The position numbers were made by a program, and so were the translations under genes. Source: Allium sativum (taxonomy: Eukaryota > Streptophyta > Magnoliopsida > Asparagales > Amaryllidaceae). From it: 64,000 nt of DNA. Below are positions 36,901 through 49,083 of the stretch, in pieces. The notes beneath the pieces are model-generated. The model was not told the DNA's origin and made no database searches. It saw nothing but the letters and a program-made list of their open reading frames with translations. Each line of letters opens with the position of its first letter. Position 1 is the first letter of the stretch. The DNA is taken from NCBI GenBank assembly GCA_030737875.1, contig CM060911.1:97236599-97300598 (forward strand), in the 5' to 3' direction.

Positions 36901-37145
36901 TGCTCGGAAAGCTCTGTATCCGTGTATCACTTCTAGTTGTGTTTTTGTATTATTTTCCGCTGCTATGTAATTTATTGTAATCTCTGATATTTATCTAATG
37001 TAATTTATTCATTTATACTCTGTATATTCTTGTATCTGATGGAATTGTTGTAATAACAATGAAATGTTCTTCCGTCTGCGTTCTGTTGTGTGTTGTCCTC
37101 AAAGTATCCGCTCTTTCCTTCACGGGGAAGTTACGGGTTCTTACA
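30946..37145 (+). mobile_element. 3' LTR of L2
   Basis: It is a near-identical copy of 23696-29908. Differences include a deletion of about 15 bp in the GC-rich leader (near 31985), one extra TATAA unit near 34300, and scattered substitutions near the LTR head. It ends TTCTTACA and is followed by the target duplication GCTGC. Confidence 0.95.
34514..34723 (+). CDS. Putative 69-aa LTR-encoded small protein, second LTR copy
   Basis: This is the 3' LTR copy of the frame at 27277-27486, with the same translation. It is not independent evidence, because the two LTRs were copied from one template. Confidence 0.35.
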   Translation: MSKSNLKKVDVSAVRWPLLEIDCTGLDKIIKNINNLCIIIICELERTGMKNSTFEMIKIDFCRNELVLN

Positions 37146-37150
37146 GCTGC

Positions 37151-40100
37151 AGTTTGAAATTTTGATTTTAAACTTTAACTGAATGTACAGGATCCAAAAT
37201 AAAACGAATTTTAGCGAAACCAAAAAATATTTAAATCTGTTTAAGATTATCTTTCTAATGAATCTGAAAAATTGAAATTTCACTTTAAAATTTATAAGTT
37301 ATGTCAAAATTAAAATTTAGAAAGGTCGCTATGAAATGTATATATATAATATATAAAGGTCAAAATTGCCACTTTTTACATACGAAGGAATTTGAACTCG
37401 AAACCACTTCCATTGGTTTCAGAATGACGTTTCTGCATTGAAAAAAAGTAAACACTTATATGTTTCGAGTTTCAGAAAATATTTGTTTAAAAATGCATTT
37501 TTAATATTAAATATATTCGCCTTGAAAATAGCCATTTTTCAAAAAGTCTCAGAATCGAACGAAATTAATTTTGTTGTGATCGTATCGTCATAAGAAAGCC
37601 AAAAATAATTTTTCTGGATTTTTCTGAGTCCGTATGTGGTCCCGGTGAATTTCTGCGTACGTTTGAAGTCAAAATAATGATTTGTATTTAAAACTGAAAA
37701 ACGAAGGCCAAGACGATCACGGGGGCTGATGAGATATATCCAGATGAGTTCGGAACGGGGGCTAAATGGTATGAACGACAGTCGTTGGGCCTAAATCGGA
37801 GTTCGGACCAAAACGGGCTTAAGCGGGCCAATTAAATAATAATTAATTTAACCTAATATTTTAATATAAAAGCCGCGTTTCTCCTTCCTCCTCCCGTCCT
37901 TGTTCAGCCGTGAGAACCCATTCATGGTCGAAACTTTGAGCTCCGTTTTCTCACTCATTTCTCAACGAAAAATCGCAAACTTATACTCGTTTCGAAGAGA
38001 TTCTCGAGCCCTACGATCTCCGTCAAGAATCACCTCGAATCGTCGCCTGAATCTCCGCCACCACCATCCCGAACCAGCGCCGGACGCAGCCAATCCGGGC
38101 CTATACGCCGCCACCACGCGTCACCCCCCTCTGGCCGAGCATAGCTCTTTCCGAGCCGGTCTTTCTCCAGCAAACGGCGTCCAATTCCGTTAACTACAGC
38201 TCACGAAATCACAAACCAAAGTTTTGAACGTTCTAAGGTAAAATTCACTTCAGATTTCCCCACGCTTTTAAGCGTTACACAGCCAGTTGTAAAAAGCTGA
38301 TTTGGATTTTTCCTATGAATTTGCATTAGAATTGTCCTAGATCTGCAATTGTTTTGAACCCGAACACCAAATCTGACCAAATTCGAGTCTTCCTTTCAGA
38401 TCCGGCCTCGGTGAGAATTTATTTTAATTTAATTTAAATTATTTAATTATTAATTCTTTTGTGATTAAAGAATATGGATTGATAAATTCGCTATGTAGTG
38501 ATATTTTGAATACGGATCTAAGTTGTTTATGACCATATGATGTTAGATCCGCGGATCTAAATATTAGATCTGAAATTATTGGCTAATTAAAATAGATTAT
38601 TTGTTAATTTTATTTAATCACACCTCGCTGATTTGTCATATGCCAACATATACATCACCCTGTATATGATTTTCATGTGAATTGTTAGATGTATACTTGT
38701 TTGGATATTTGAATGTGGTTGCTGGTTGGATGATATAAAATTTACTTTTTATTATGTAAATCAAAGTTAGAGTTTGGCGATGATATAAAATTTACATTTT
38801 GTTATGTAAATCAAAGTTAGAATTTGGCGATGATATAAAATTTACATTTTATTATGTAAATCAAAGTTAGAATTTGGCGATGATATAGAATTTACATTTT
38901 ATTATGTAAATCAAAGTTCGAATTTTGTGATGACATGAAATTTACATTTTATTATGTAAAATTTACATCGTATGAGATATTAACCTTTTTGTTTAATGTT
39001 AATAATAAGTAAATTACGTTGTATGAAAAATTAACATTTATTCTGATGTTAACAATAAGTGATTTACATGGTTAGAGAAATTAACAATATTTTGATGTAA
39101 ATAGGAAGTATTTGCAACGTATGAAAAGTAACATTGTTTTTGAATGTTAATAAAAAGGTAATTTCACCACATGTATAACTTAACATAGTTTTTATGTTAG
39201 TTTTACAAAATTTCAACCGTATGATGTAATTAACATTTTAATGATTAATATTATAAAAAAAACTTCAACTGTAGGATAAATGTACATTATCTTTAATGTA
39301 CATAAGATGAGAAATATACACCGTATGAGAATTTCACATTTTATTTATGTGGATATAAAAAGAAAATTTACTGTATGAACATTTAACATTTTTTTTTAAT
39401 GTTAACATTAGAATGATTTCACCGTATGAGAATTGCACACTTTATTTATGTTAAATAAAAAGAAATTTACATCGTAGGATAAGTTACATTATTTTCAATG
39501 GTATTTAAAAGAGAAGATTCACTGTATGATAAAATTTACTTTTTAATTGTAAAAGTAAAGTAGGAATGTGACATGTATAAAAATTACTTTTTATTTGAAA
39601 AATAGTATTTTCACCGTATGATGAAATTAACATTTTTAATGTTAATATAATAAAAGAAATTTCACCATAGGATGTAATTAACATTTTTAATGTTAATATC
39701 AAAAGAAATTCAACCGTATGATGACATTAACATTTTTAATGTTAATATAATAGAAGAAGTTTAACCGTAGGATGACATTAACATTTATTTTTAGTGTTAA
39801 TATTAAAGATTTTACACCGTATAGGAAAAAATACATTTTTCTTTGTAATTAAACGGTAAATTTCATCGTATGTCAAAATTTACTTTTTTATATGTAAATT
39901 ATAAAGTGAAATGATATGGTATGTTAAAATTTACATTTTTCTTTGTAATTAAACGGTAAATATCATCGTATGTCAAGATTTACATTTTTATATGTAAATT
40001 ATATAGGGAATAACACCGTAGGATAATATTGCAATTAATTTTTTTTTTTTTTTTACAATATGAATTAGAGGTAGTGTTTACATTGTAATTAAAAAGTATA

Positions 40101-43059
40101 CATTTTTCTTTAATGTAAATGATTAGAATTTCACCGTATGTTAAAATTTACCTTTTCTTTAATGTAAATATATAGAAATGCATCGTATGTTAGAATATAC
40201 ATTTTCTATAATGTAATATAAAAGAAAATGCACGGTATGTTAAATTAACATTATTTTCAATGTTAAATTAAAGAAAATTCATGGTATATTAAATTAACAT
40301 TTTTATTAATGTAATAAAAAGAGGATTTCCATCGTAGGAAAAAAAATTCATTTTGTTAATGTAATAAAAAGAAAATCCACCGTATGCTATTTTACATTCT
40401 TTTATAATGTAATATAATTGAAATCCACCGCATGTTTAGTTAACATTATTTATAATGTTAATATAAAGAGAATTAACTGTAGGATTAATTTACATTATTT
40501 TGTAATGTAAATAAAATGGAATTTAACCGTAGGATTAAAGTATATTATTCTTAATGTAATAATGAAAAGAAATTCACCATATGTTATTTTACCTTATCTT
40601 ATAATGAAATGTAAAAGAATTCCACTGTATGTAAATTTACATTAGAAGAATTGCACCGTATGTAAATTTACATTATATTATAATGTATTATAAAAAGGAT
40701 TTATATCGTAGAAAATTTACATCATTTTTAATGTAATTAAAAAGGGAATTTCACTGTATGATAGTTTACATTATTTTATAATGTGATTAAAAATGAATAT
40801 ACACCGTAGGAAAAAGATTTCATTTTATTTATGTGATATATATAAGAATTTACACCATAGGTGCAATTTACATTTTTATTTAATGTAAATCAAGTAAGAA
40901 TGTGTCTAGAGTGGAAATTTACATTTTTGTAAATTGAATAAGAATGGTGATAAGAATGGAAGTTCACATTTATTTTGTATAAATAAAAATAGGAATGTGG
41001 CAATTAAATAAAGATTACATTTTTATATGTAATTAGGAATGGAAATTACATCGTAAAATAAGATTACATTTTTGTCGTGATTGCAATTAAGAATGCACTT
41101 AAAGAGAAAATGAATATTTTATAGAATTATAATATAGTGGAAAGATGAAAATAAATAAATTGAACGATGTATTATAATTTACATTTTAATGTAAATTATA
41201 ATAATATAATAAAAATAAATTAAGAGGAATGATTCATTGACTAATTATAAATTGCATTTTCATGTAAATGTAATTGAAGAGATAAGAGAATGAAAATGTA
41301 CATAAGAATAAGAATTAACGATTTATTTATATATAATAATTAAAATAGAATGAATTATTAATAAAAATAATTATTAACAAATAACAAGGATTTTCATAAT
41401 ATATATATATATGTATATATATACGAGGATTGTTTGGGAAGTCCGAGATATTCTCATCCCGAATTAATCCAGCGGCGTTAAAGATCGAAGTAAGAAGACG
41501 ACGCATGAAGACCGTAAATCTTCCCTCGAATGGACAGCGATCGAGATCCTGAATTGACTTGCTACCAATTCATGGGTCAAGGTCATTGCCCAGACGTACG
41601 CGTTGATTTCACGGATTTGACTTGCGTTCAGACCCAGAGCATAAGTTTAAATGGATGGTGTGTCTGACATCGTACTTCGTTATATATCATATTGTTGATT
41701 TTCTGTTAATATATAAATGTTGGTGGTGAAGAATTTATACTTTACTTAACACCCATTTATGTATTGATGGATAAGCAATGGTATGGTATGGAGTGACAGT
41801 GTGGCATACTAAGATGCGATGATCAAGGTTTCTTGAACCTTATGGTGACGATCAAAGCACTGCTTGAATAAGTAGAGCTTTGTGTATTATGTAACTTCAC
41901 GAGCCTCACACACCGGTTGAGTCTAAAACGGGCGAAGGGAACGCAGGGAAAGCAGCTCGTTTCTTTCTAGCTAGAAGTGGTGTTTGGGTTTTATCACGGC
42001 CCGGCATTTTACTTATGTGGATGATGGAATGTGGCGCGCCTCGGCTAGGTCCTATAGGACCGGGAAACGTGTGCTTAGGAATTGCCAATCCGCTAAGCTG
42101 TATTTGCGGACCGGCCCTGCCATTTCCAAGGGTTCTCCGCGGGGAATCCTGAGGCATTAGCTAGAATGTCTCGAATCGGTAAGGAGCTCCGCTCTAGCCT
42201 TGACTCATGATGGAAACCAAAATCCAAATACGAACCGACGAATTTGATTGTATTACTAGTATGGAGGCATAATATATGGTACCTATGCTTCCTAATATTA
42301 ATACATTTACTTTGAGCAGTTTTCATATACATTAATGATAATATTAGATTCGTATTTGCCGTATTTAGCATGTTTAATCATCATAAGGTAAAACCCTATC
42401 CTCTGGTGTGCGTTGCATTGTGTGATGGGACTTGGCTCTTATGGTGATTCCATTTTTTCAAAAGCATTGCGTTGTTTACGATATATTTAATTATTTGTTA
42501 TGACACTTTAAACTATGCACGACAATCCATTAGAGTAAACCCGTTCCGCGTTAGCGGCGTGGTCTTTTGGATTTGCCTTATTTCTGGTAGTTATTTTTAG
42601 TTAAGAATTCTCACACCAGTCCCACGACTAACCCATAGTTTGTTTCACCTTTTTGCAAACTTGGGTGCCCTCTCTTATACACGGGCAGCCAAGTAGACAG
42701 GTTCATTCTTTGCTTGGAGTTTTTCTTTGGAGCCGCTTATCATTTTTCTTTGGATTTGCTTTTGTGGAGAGGTGATGACTTGGAGCTTGAAGACATTTAT
42801 CTTTTGTTTCTATGGCATCTTTTCTTTTCTTTTTAGACATCAAACTTATTTCTTTTCTGCAAAACTTGTTGTAATAGCTTAGTTTTTGTGACTGTGGATT
42901 TTCTGTGATTGATGACATTATATTTTTCCGCTGCTATAATGTTATTACTCTATGAATTTCCTTTGCTATATTGTATCTGTGTTCTGTGTTATTATATTTA
43001 TGTTGTATTCCAAGTGATTACTCCTACTTTCATTTCCGTGGAAGTTTGGGGTCATCACA
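37151..43059 (+). mobile_element. 3' LTR of L1, remaining part
   Basis: It resumes AGTTTGAAATTTTGATTTTA as at 17244 and ends GGTCATCACA. Relative to the 5' LTR it has about 70 bp extra in the leader (about 37950-38035), one fewer 50-bp repeat unit near 38760, and a longer T-run near 40040. By eye its divergence from the 5' LTR is greater than that between the L2 LTRs. Confidence 0.92.
38730..41080 (+). repeat. Degenerate hairpin-repeat array, 3' LTR copy
   Basis: It is the counterpart of 18746-21150. It opens with four 50-bp units instead of five, then the same series of palindromic TTAACATT...AATGTTAA and TTTACATT...AATGTAAA units with CACCGTATG spacers. Confidence 0.9.
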
Positions 43060-43064
43060 GTAAC

Positions 43065-44440
43065 TGAGTAATACTCATGATTTAACCAATAAACATTTAT
43101 CGAGTGTAAAAAGAAATCCGTACATCATTTCGAAGAGTCCGGAATAGATATTCCACTTCGACTCGAAGTATACGACGCATATCAGAATGTTGAAGTCAAC
43201 GAGATGCAAGCATTATTTTAAAATAGTATTTTTGGTCTGTTCAGTCCCAGAACAAACCCGAATGGACGAGTGTCTGACAACGTATGTCAGTTAGATTCTA
43301 CGCATCGAATTTACGTAAGTATATTACGTTGGTAGTGGAGAAATTCGTTTCTCTTAGATTTATTACCTGTAATATATTTGTGTAATCGAATGGGTATTTC
43401 TAACGGATAGGACGATGTGGCATTCAAAGAATCAAAAGAAATAAATCTGTCAGGAGAAAGACGTGACCTCAAAACTTTACAACCCGGAAGTAACAAAAGT
43501 TGGGCTAGGCAGCATGGCTAGTTGGGTCATACCCAAGCAGGGTATATTATCACCATCAAGAGGATTTCCATATTTAACTTCTTAAATCTCTTTCGCTGTT
43601 GTAGCTTTCGGAAATGGTAAATCGAGCTCAACTGTAGGAGTGATAATATATTCTTCACACTCAAGCTAAATGAGTGGACGGTCATGTGTGGCCGGGTTAC
43701 AAGACGTTCTTGTTGAACCCCAGTGTATCCTCTCTAGAGTACACTGATCGGTGGGTGCTCCCATACCCTGTCTGTTGGAATCCAAACTCCAATACTCGCT
43801 CTGCGACTTTTAGATTTGTATACTATATACGTGAACGTGAGATGCAAGCGTTTCACTAGATTTATAGTTATCTGATAAAAATTATCGTAATATCAAATGT
43901 TTTGATATAAAATACTTTGTCATTTTCCATATGCTAGTTATGGTTTGACCTAACGATTTCTAAAAGTAAAAAACAAGGATCAACATGAGAACCTTGACAC
44001 TTATTTCCTTGTTTACATCTTAATAACTATGTTTCCTCACACCAGTCCCCTGACTGACCCAGAGTTTATTTCCTGTGTTTCTTAAACTCTTGGGTACTCA
44101 TAATATTTATTACGAGTAGACAAGTAATTTCAGGTAAGGCAAGTGGAACATGATGCAATACAAGTTCAAGACCCTAGTAGCATATATGTTTTAGTTACCC
44201 AGTTTGAGTATCTATGGTACTGTATAATTATGAAGTTGAACCATGATGATGATGTATTATGTTATGTACTCTAATGTATCAGACCTTGTGATGTAATATA
44301 TTAGTATTTGTGAAATTCCGCTGTGAGATTCTGATAACTTCTTACTCTTCTATTCTACAAGTTCTATCTTTTCTATCTTATCTTCTAAATTCTTTCAATA
44401 ATGACACAGTTTTCAAGGTATCGAAAATCGCGTCGTTACA
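43065..44440 (+). mobile_element. 5' LTR of the Tekay-like element, second part
   Basis: It continues TGAGTAATACTCATG after the second GTAAC copy (43060-43064) and aligns with 52698-53453 up to the 3' LTR break. It then runs alone to the LTR end GTCGTTACA at 44440. It includes the conserved CACACCAGTCCC block and the AGAGTTTA/TAAACTCT hairpin at 44061-44090. Confidence 0.92.
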
Positions 44441-44442
44441 GT

Positions 44443-44454
44443 TGGTATCAGAGC
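44443..44454 (+). promoter_or_regulatory. Primer-binding site of Tekay-like element
   Basis: TGGTATCAGAGC, two bases after the LTR end, matching initiator tRNA-Met. Confidence 0.93.
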
Positions 44455-44617
44455 TTTGGATTTCTGAACACCTAGGCTATAAGTTAGTACCGAGAGAGCG
44501 TATTTTTATAAAAAACCATATAGTATAGGACGACCCTAGTTATTTGGTTAAGTTATCCCTAAAGACTGATTTCCGAATGGGTATTAACTCTCGAATCATA
44601 TACTCAGAAAACTGAAA

Positions 44618-47600
44618 ATGAGTTCTCAAGCAAGGCGAGGCCGAGGAGCAAGTCGGGCGACTACAACCAATGGGCACACTGTTAATCAGACCCAAGTGGA
44701 TACGACTGAAGTAGTCCAAGCTCCAACGCAGCCAAACTTCGCTATGATTTGCAAGAACTACACTACTCTGGGAGGAATTTTTTTTAAGGGAACAGAATCA
44801 CTGGTTGACGTCTAAGCATGGATTAGATCATGTGAGAAGATTTTTAGGGGACTGAAGTTGGATGACGAGTACAAACCTCTGTTAGCATCATGGAATCTAG
44901 AGGGAGCTGCAGCTATCTGGTGGGATGCCCAGACCGCAAATACTCCAGAGGAGAATTTTACTTGGGCTATGTTCAAAGAAGCTTTTGAAGCTCAGTATCT
45001 GCCAGCAACGGGGAAAACCAGGATGTATCGAGACTTCATTAACCTGAAACAAGAAAACATGACTGTCACTGAGTACGAGAACAAGTTCAATGCATTGTCA
45101 AGCTTTGGAACAGAGTTAGTAAATACCTCACTGAAGAAGAACGAGATGTTCATAGCTGGACTGAAGGATAGTCTGCAAGGCCGTATGATGGGGCATCTGA
45201 AAGACCCATTTGTTGAACTCGTGGATTTAGCACTCAGGTATGAAGCCCTGGACGCTAAGAACCCAACTGCAGCAAAGGCTCAGACTGGAGAAGCGAGTGG
45301 AGGGAATACCCAAAAAAGGAAGTTTAACCCCGATTGGAAGGATAACAAGAACCAAGGAAAAGCAGTTCAGCAGAAAACTGAGAATCGTTTCAAGAATGTG
45401 ATGTGTCACAACTACAAGCAGAAGGGACACATTGCCATATTCTGCAAACAGAAGAGCAACAAGAAACCCCAACAACAACAACCACAACAGCAGCAAAGGA
45501 AACCTCAGTAACAACCACAGTAGCAGCAGCAAGTTCAGAGGAATGAGATGGTATTGAAGAACCTCTGTTTCAACTATCACCAGCCTGGGCACATGGTGAA
45601 AGACTGTCCGCTGATGAAAAGGGCACCTCAGGCAAAGGTGTATGCCATCAAGAATGAACCATCTAGCTCTCAGAATGTGAAGCGGAAGGGAGTGCTGGAA
45701 GGTACTTTACAATTTAAAGGAATTTACCTTCGAGTTTTATTTGACACCGGCGCTTCACACAGTTTTATTTCTTCTGAAACTGTAGAGCAATTTAACCTTA
45801 AATCGATTATTTCCACAAATCCAATTTGTGTATCAAATCCCATTGGTCGTAAAACTGAGTTAAAAATGTGTTGTGAGGATATAGCACTGTTATATCTCTC
45901 ACATTCCTTTCGTTTCGATTTTTATGTCCTAGCTTTCAAAAGTTTCAATTTTATTCTTGGATTGGACCGGCTGAGCGAGTTCCAAGCTAAGATAAAATGT
46001 GATAAAGAAACCATAACCTTGATAACGAGCCTAGATCGTAAAGCTAGAATACACTGTGGAAAACCCGGTATTCATACCTGTAGTTTCCTATACGCCTTAG
46101 AAGCACCAAAAGAGAACCTTGAAACACTGGACGTAGTTAGAGAATTCAATGATATATTCGAAGAAGTCAGAAGTTTACCTCCTCATCGGGAGATAGAATT
46201 CCGAATCGATTTAATTCCAGGAGCAAGACCGATAGTTCAACCAAAGAGACGTATGGCTCCAAAAGAAGTATTGGAACTGGAGAAACAGACTCGGGATTTG
46301 CTAAGTAAAGGCTTAATCCGACCTAGTTTTTCTTGTTGGGGCTCGGCGGTGGTTTTTGTTGTGAATTCTGATGGGTCGTTACGACTGTGTGTTGACTATA
46401 GAGAATTAAACAAAGTAACCATCAAAAACAAATATCCTTTACCCTGAATCGACGACCTTTTCGATCAATTGCACGGAGCAACAGTATTCTCCCAAATGGA
46501 TTTAGCCACAGGATTTCACCAATTGAGAATCGCTGAGGATAGCATTCCTTTAACAGCATTTAGAGGCCCGGATTTCTTTTATGAGTGGTTGGTTATTCCA
46601 TTCGGTCTAACCAACGCACCAGCATTTTTCGTGGATATAATGAACAGAGTCTTTAGGAAAATTCTGAACAAATGCGTTCTAATTTTCATTGACGATATTC
46701 TGATTTATTCAAAAATTGAAGAGGAGCATCGCTATCACCTCAAAGTAGTACTAGAAACCCTGAGGAAAAATGTGCTGAAAGCCAAATTTTCCAAATGTCA
46801 TTTTTGGAAGTCTGAAGTGAGATTTTTGGGGCATATTGTAAATGGAGATGGAATATCGGTAGACCCTATTAAAGTTGAATCAGTACAACAATGGAGACAA
46901 CCTCGTACACCAACCGACGTTCGAAGTTTCCTAGGATTAGCAGGATATTACTGAAGGTTTATCCAAGATTATTCTAAGATATCGTCTCATCTGATGAAAT
47001 TAGCAAAGAAAAACCAGAAGTTTAATTGGACCCCGAAGTGTGAAGAATCTTTTCAAGAGTTAAAGGATCGTTTAACCAAAGCACCAGTGTTAGCTGTTCC
47101 CGATGGAACAAGCAAATTTTAAGTTTACACTGACGCTTGTGGAACTGGATTAGTAGCCGTGTTGATGCAGAACCGTTGTGTAATTGCATATGCAAGTAGG
47201 CAATTAAAGATACACGAGAAGAATTATGCAACTCACGGTCTAGAGTTATTGGCCGTTGTTTTTGCATTGAAGATATGGAGGCATTATCTTCTGGGTGGAA
47301 AATTCAAACTTTTTACAGATCATAAATCTTTGTGGTACTTATTTTCCCAGAAGGATTTAAATTTGAGACAACAACGATGGTTGGAATTTCTTGCATCGTA
47401 TGATTTGGATATCATTTATACACCCGGCAAAGCAAATGTAGTAGGCGACGCTTTGAGTAGAAATGCGGTTCTATCCCTATTGGAAGTCACACCGACTCTC
47501 CAAGAAAGGATTATGAGCAATCAAAGAAGAGATGCCAAACTGGAAAAGATCATCCAAGGAGTCACAGATGGAAAGGAATCTGATTTCGAGTTGGATAACC

Positions 47601-48921
47601 GGGGAGTGTTAAGAATTAACAACAGATTATGTGTTCCAGATGTGGATGGGTTGAGACAAGAAGTTTTGAAAGAATGCCATGCATCAAAATTGAGCATCCA
47701 TCCGGGAATTCATAAAATGAATAACTATATGAAACGAGTATTCTGGTGGCCAGGAATGAAGAAGGATATTACAACTTTCGTGAACGAATGTTTGTGTTGT
47801 AAACAAGTCAAGGGAGATCACCAAAAGACTGCTGGACTGTTACGATCATTAGAAATACCCAACTGGATGTGGGAAATGATATTGATGGATTGCCAAGGAC
47901 AAGAAGAGGATTTGAAGGAATTTGGGTAATTGTCGATCGGCGGACAAAAAGTGCGCATTTTATTCCAGTAAAACCAACACGCACAGCCGCATCTTTAGCC
48001 GAATTTTTCATGAGGGAGATTGTACTATTACATGGAGTCCCAGCAAGCACTGTAAGCGATAGAGATCCCATCTTTACAAGTAAATTTTGGGAAGCATTGC
48101 AAAAGACTTTGGGAACGAGATTGAATCTCGGTACGGCTTACCATCCTCAAATTGACGGTCAAACTAAGAGAGTGAACCAAATATTAGAGGATTTGTTAAG
48201 AGCGTGTATTCTAGATTTTAGAATATCATGGGAGGATCATCTACACCTAGTGGAATTCGCTTATAACAATAGTTACCAGGCGAGCATACAAATGGCACCA
48301 TACGAAGCACTGTATGGAAGACCTTGTAAAGCACCCGCATGTTGGATTGAATCCGGAGAAAAACTAGTACTTGGAACGGACATAATCCGAGAAGCAACAG
48401 AGAAGGTGGAGTTTGTGAAGTTAATAATGAAAGAAGCCCAGGATCGACAGAAAAGTTGTGCTGGTCAAAGGTGAAGAGATCTTGTATTTGAGATAGGAGA
48501 TCTGGTATTTGTGAAGATTTCACCGATGAAAGGAGTGGTGAGATTTGGAAAAGCCAGAAAGTTAACTCCGCGATATGTTGGACCTTTCCGAGTTCTGGAG
48601 AGAATTGGATTTCTAGCCTATAGATTTGAATTACCCGAACATATGGCAGGGATTCACAACGTATTCCATGTATCTCATTTGAGGAAGTGTTTGCACGATC
48701 CGTCATTAATTTTGGAACCATCCGTTCAACAAGAGATAGAAATTGAACCAGATTTGACGGTGATTCGACGACCATTTCGTATTATCGATAGAGAAGAAAA
48801 ATAGCTTCACAACAAAATGGTATGTCTGCTAAAGATTCAGTCGAGCGAGAATCCGAAAGATTGCACGTGGGAGACCAAGAAACATATCAGGAAATTATAC
48901 CCGGACTTTTCTACAGATTAG
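44618..48921 (+). pseudogene. gag-pol: Tekay/Del-like gag-pol polyprotein, disabled
   Basis: One frame runs from ATG 44618. Domains: gag capsid-like about 44750-45260 (WNLEGAAAIWWDA, FEAQYLP); two CCHC-type zinc knuckles 45404-45445 and 45566-45607; aspartic protease with DTGASHSF from 45743; RT about 46160-46990 with FIDD at 46685-46696; RNase H about 47030-47460 (TDHKSLWYL, GKANVVGDALSR); integrase zinc finger about 47690-47810 (ending CLCC) and core to about 48330; C-terminal tail with CTWETKKHIRKLYPDF, chromodomain-like, to a TAG at 48919. It is broken by in-frame stops at about 44813, 45509, 45521, 46444, 46951, 47120, 48472 and 48802. A 13-nt deletion at about 47875-47885 shifts the frame and removes the first integrase Asp. 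Both knuckles have Tyr for the second Cys, and the integrase Glu is Lys (48166-48168). Confidence 0.95.
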
Positions 48922-49083
48922 GTATGTTTTGCTATTTGGTTGGTTGGATGAAATGAAACCTTTGATTTCTTCATTTCTGTGAGCATTGGTATGTACATTT
49001 GTGGATTTAGTTTATTAGGACTTATGAACTCCCTTGCTATGATTCTACCATTGACGAGTTCTATTTCCTTGTTTACTTTCCAG
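48922..49083 (+). other. Candidate intron between pol and the 3' ORF
   Basis: Directly after the pol stop, AG|GTATGT (48920/48922) is a good plant donor. TTTACTTTCCAG ends at 49083 with a pyrimidine-rich lead, immediately before ATG 49084. The 162-bp length is plausible for a plant intron. It is not proven, and a transcript would be needed. Confidence 0.5.

Larger units (their letters stand above)
23696..37145 (+). mobile_element. Young non-autonomous element with 6.2-kb LTRs and 1037-bp internal region (L2)
   Basis: LTRs 23696-29908 (6213 bp) and 30946-37145 (6200 bp), internal 29909-30945. Target duplication GCTGC at 23691-23695 and 37146-37150. The empty site is at 17239-17243 in the host element's 5' LTR. 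By eye the LTRs differ at about 1% in the first few hundred bases and hardly at all over much of 26.3-29.9 kb, so this is the most recent of the datable insertions in the window. No gag, pol or envelope. 92% of the element is LTR. Confidence 0.95.
17102..43059 (+). mobile_element. Non-autonomous element with 6.0-kb LTRs and 412-bp internal region (L1)
   Basis: 5' LTR 17102-23142 (6041 bp), internal 23143-23554, 3' LTR 23555-23695 plus 37151-43059 (about 6050 bp). It is flanked by GTAAC at 17097-17101 and 43060-43064. The uninterrupted target ...CTGTAACTGAGTAATACTC is present at 52691 onward in the host element's other LTR. Removing the nested element leaves about 12.5 kb, of which 97% is LTR. 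It has no gag, pol or other recognisable coding sequence. It resembles the LARD class in lacking genes, but the LTR-to-internal ratio is extreme. Mobilisation in trans is inferred from the shared PBS and polypurine signals. Confidence 0.92.

Noticed and set aside
23696..37145. A 7.25-kb tandem segmental duplication
   Set aside because: The repeat copies end precisely at TGTAAC...TTACA, enclose a PBS and PPT, and are bounded by a GCTGC duplication. They are LTRs of one element.
45227..45592. Leucine-rich minus-strand frame across gag
   Set aside because: It is antisense to CAA/CAG-rich gag coding sequence; poly-Leu is the shadow of the Gln-rich stretch.
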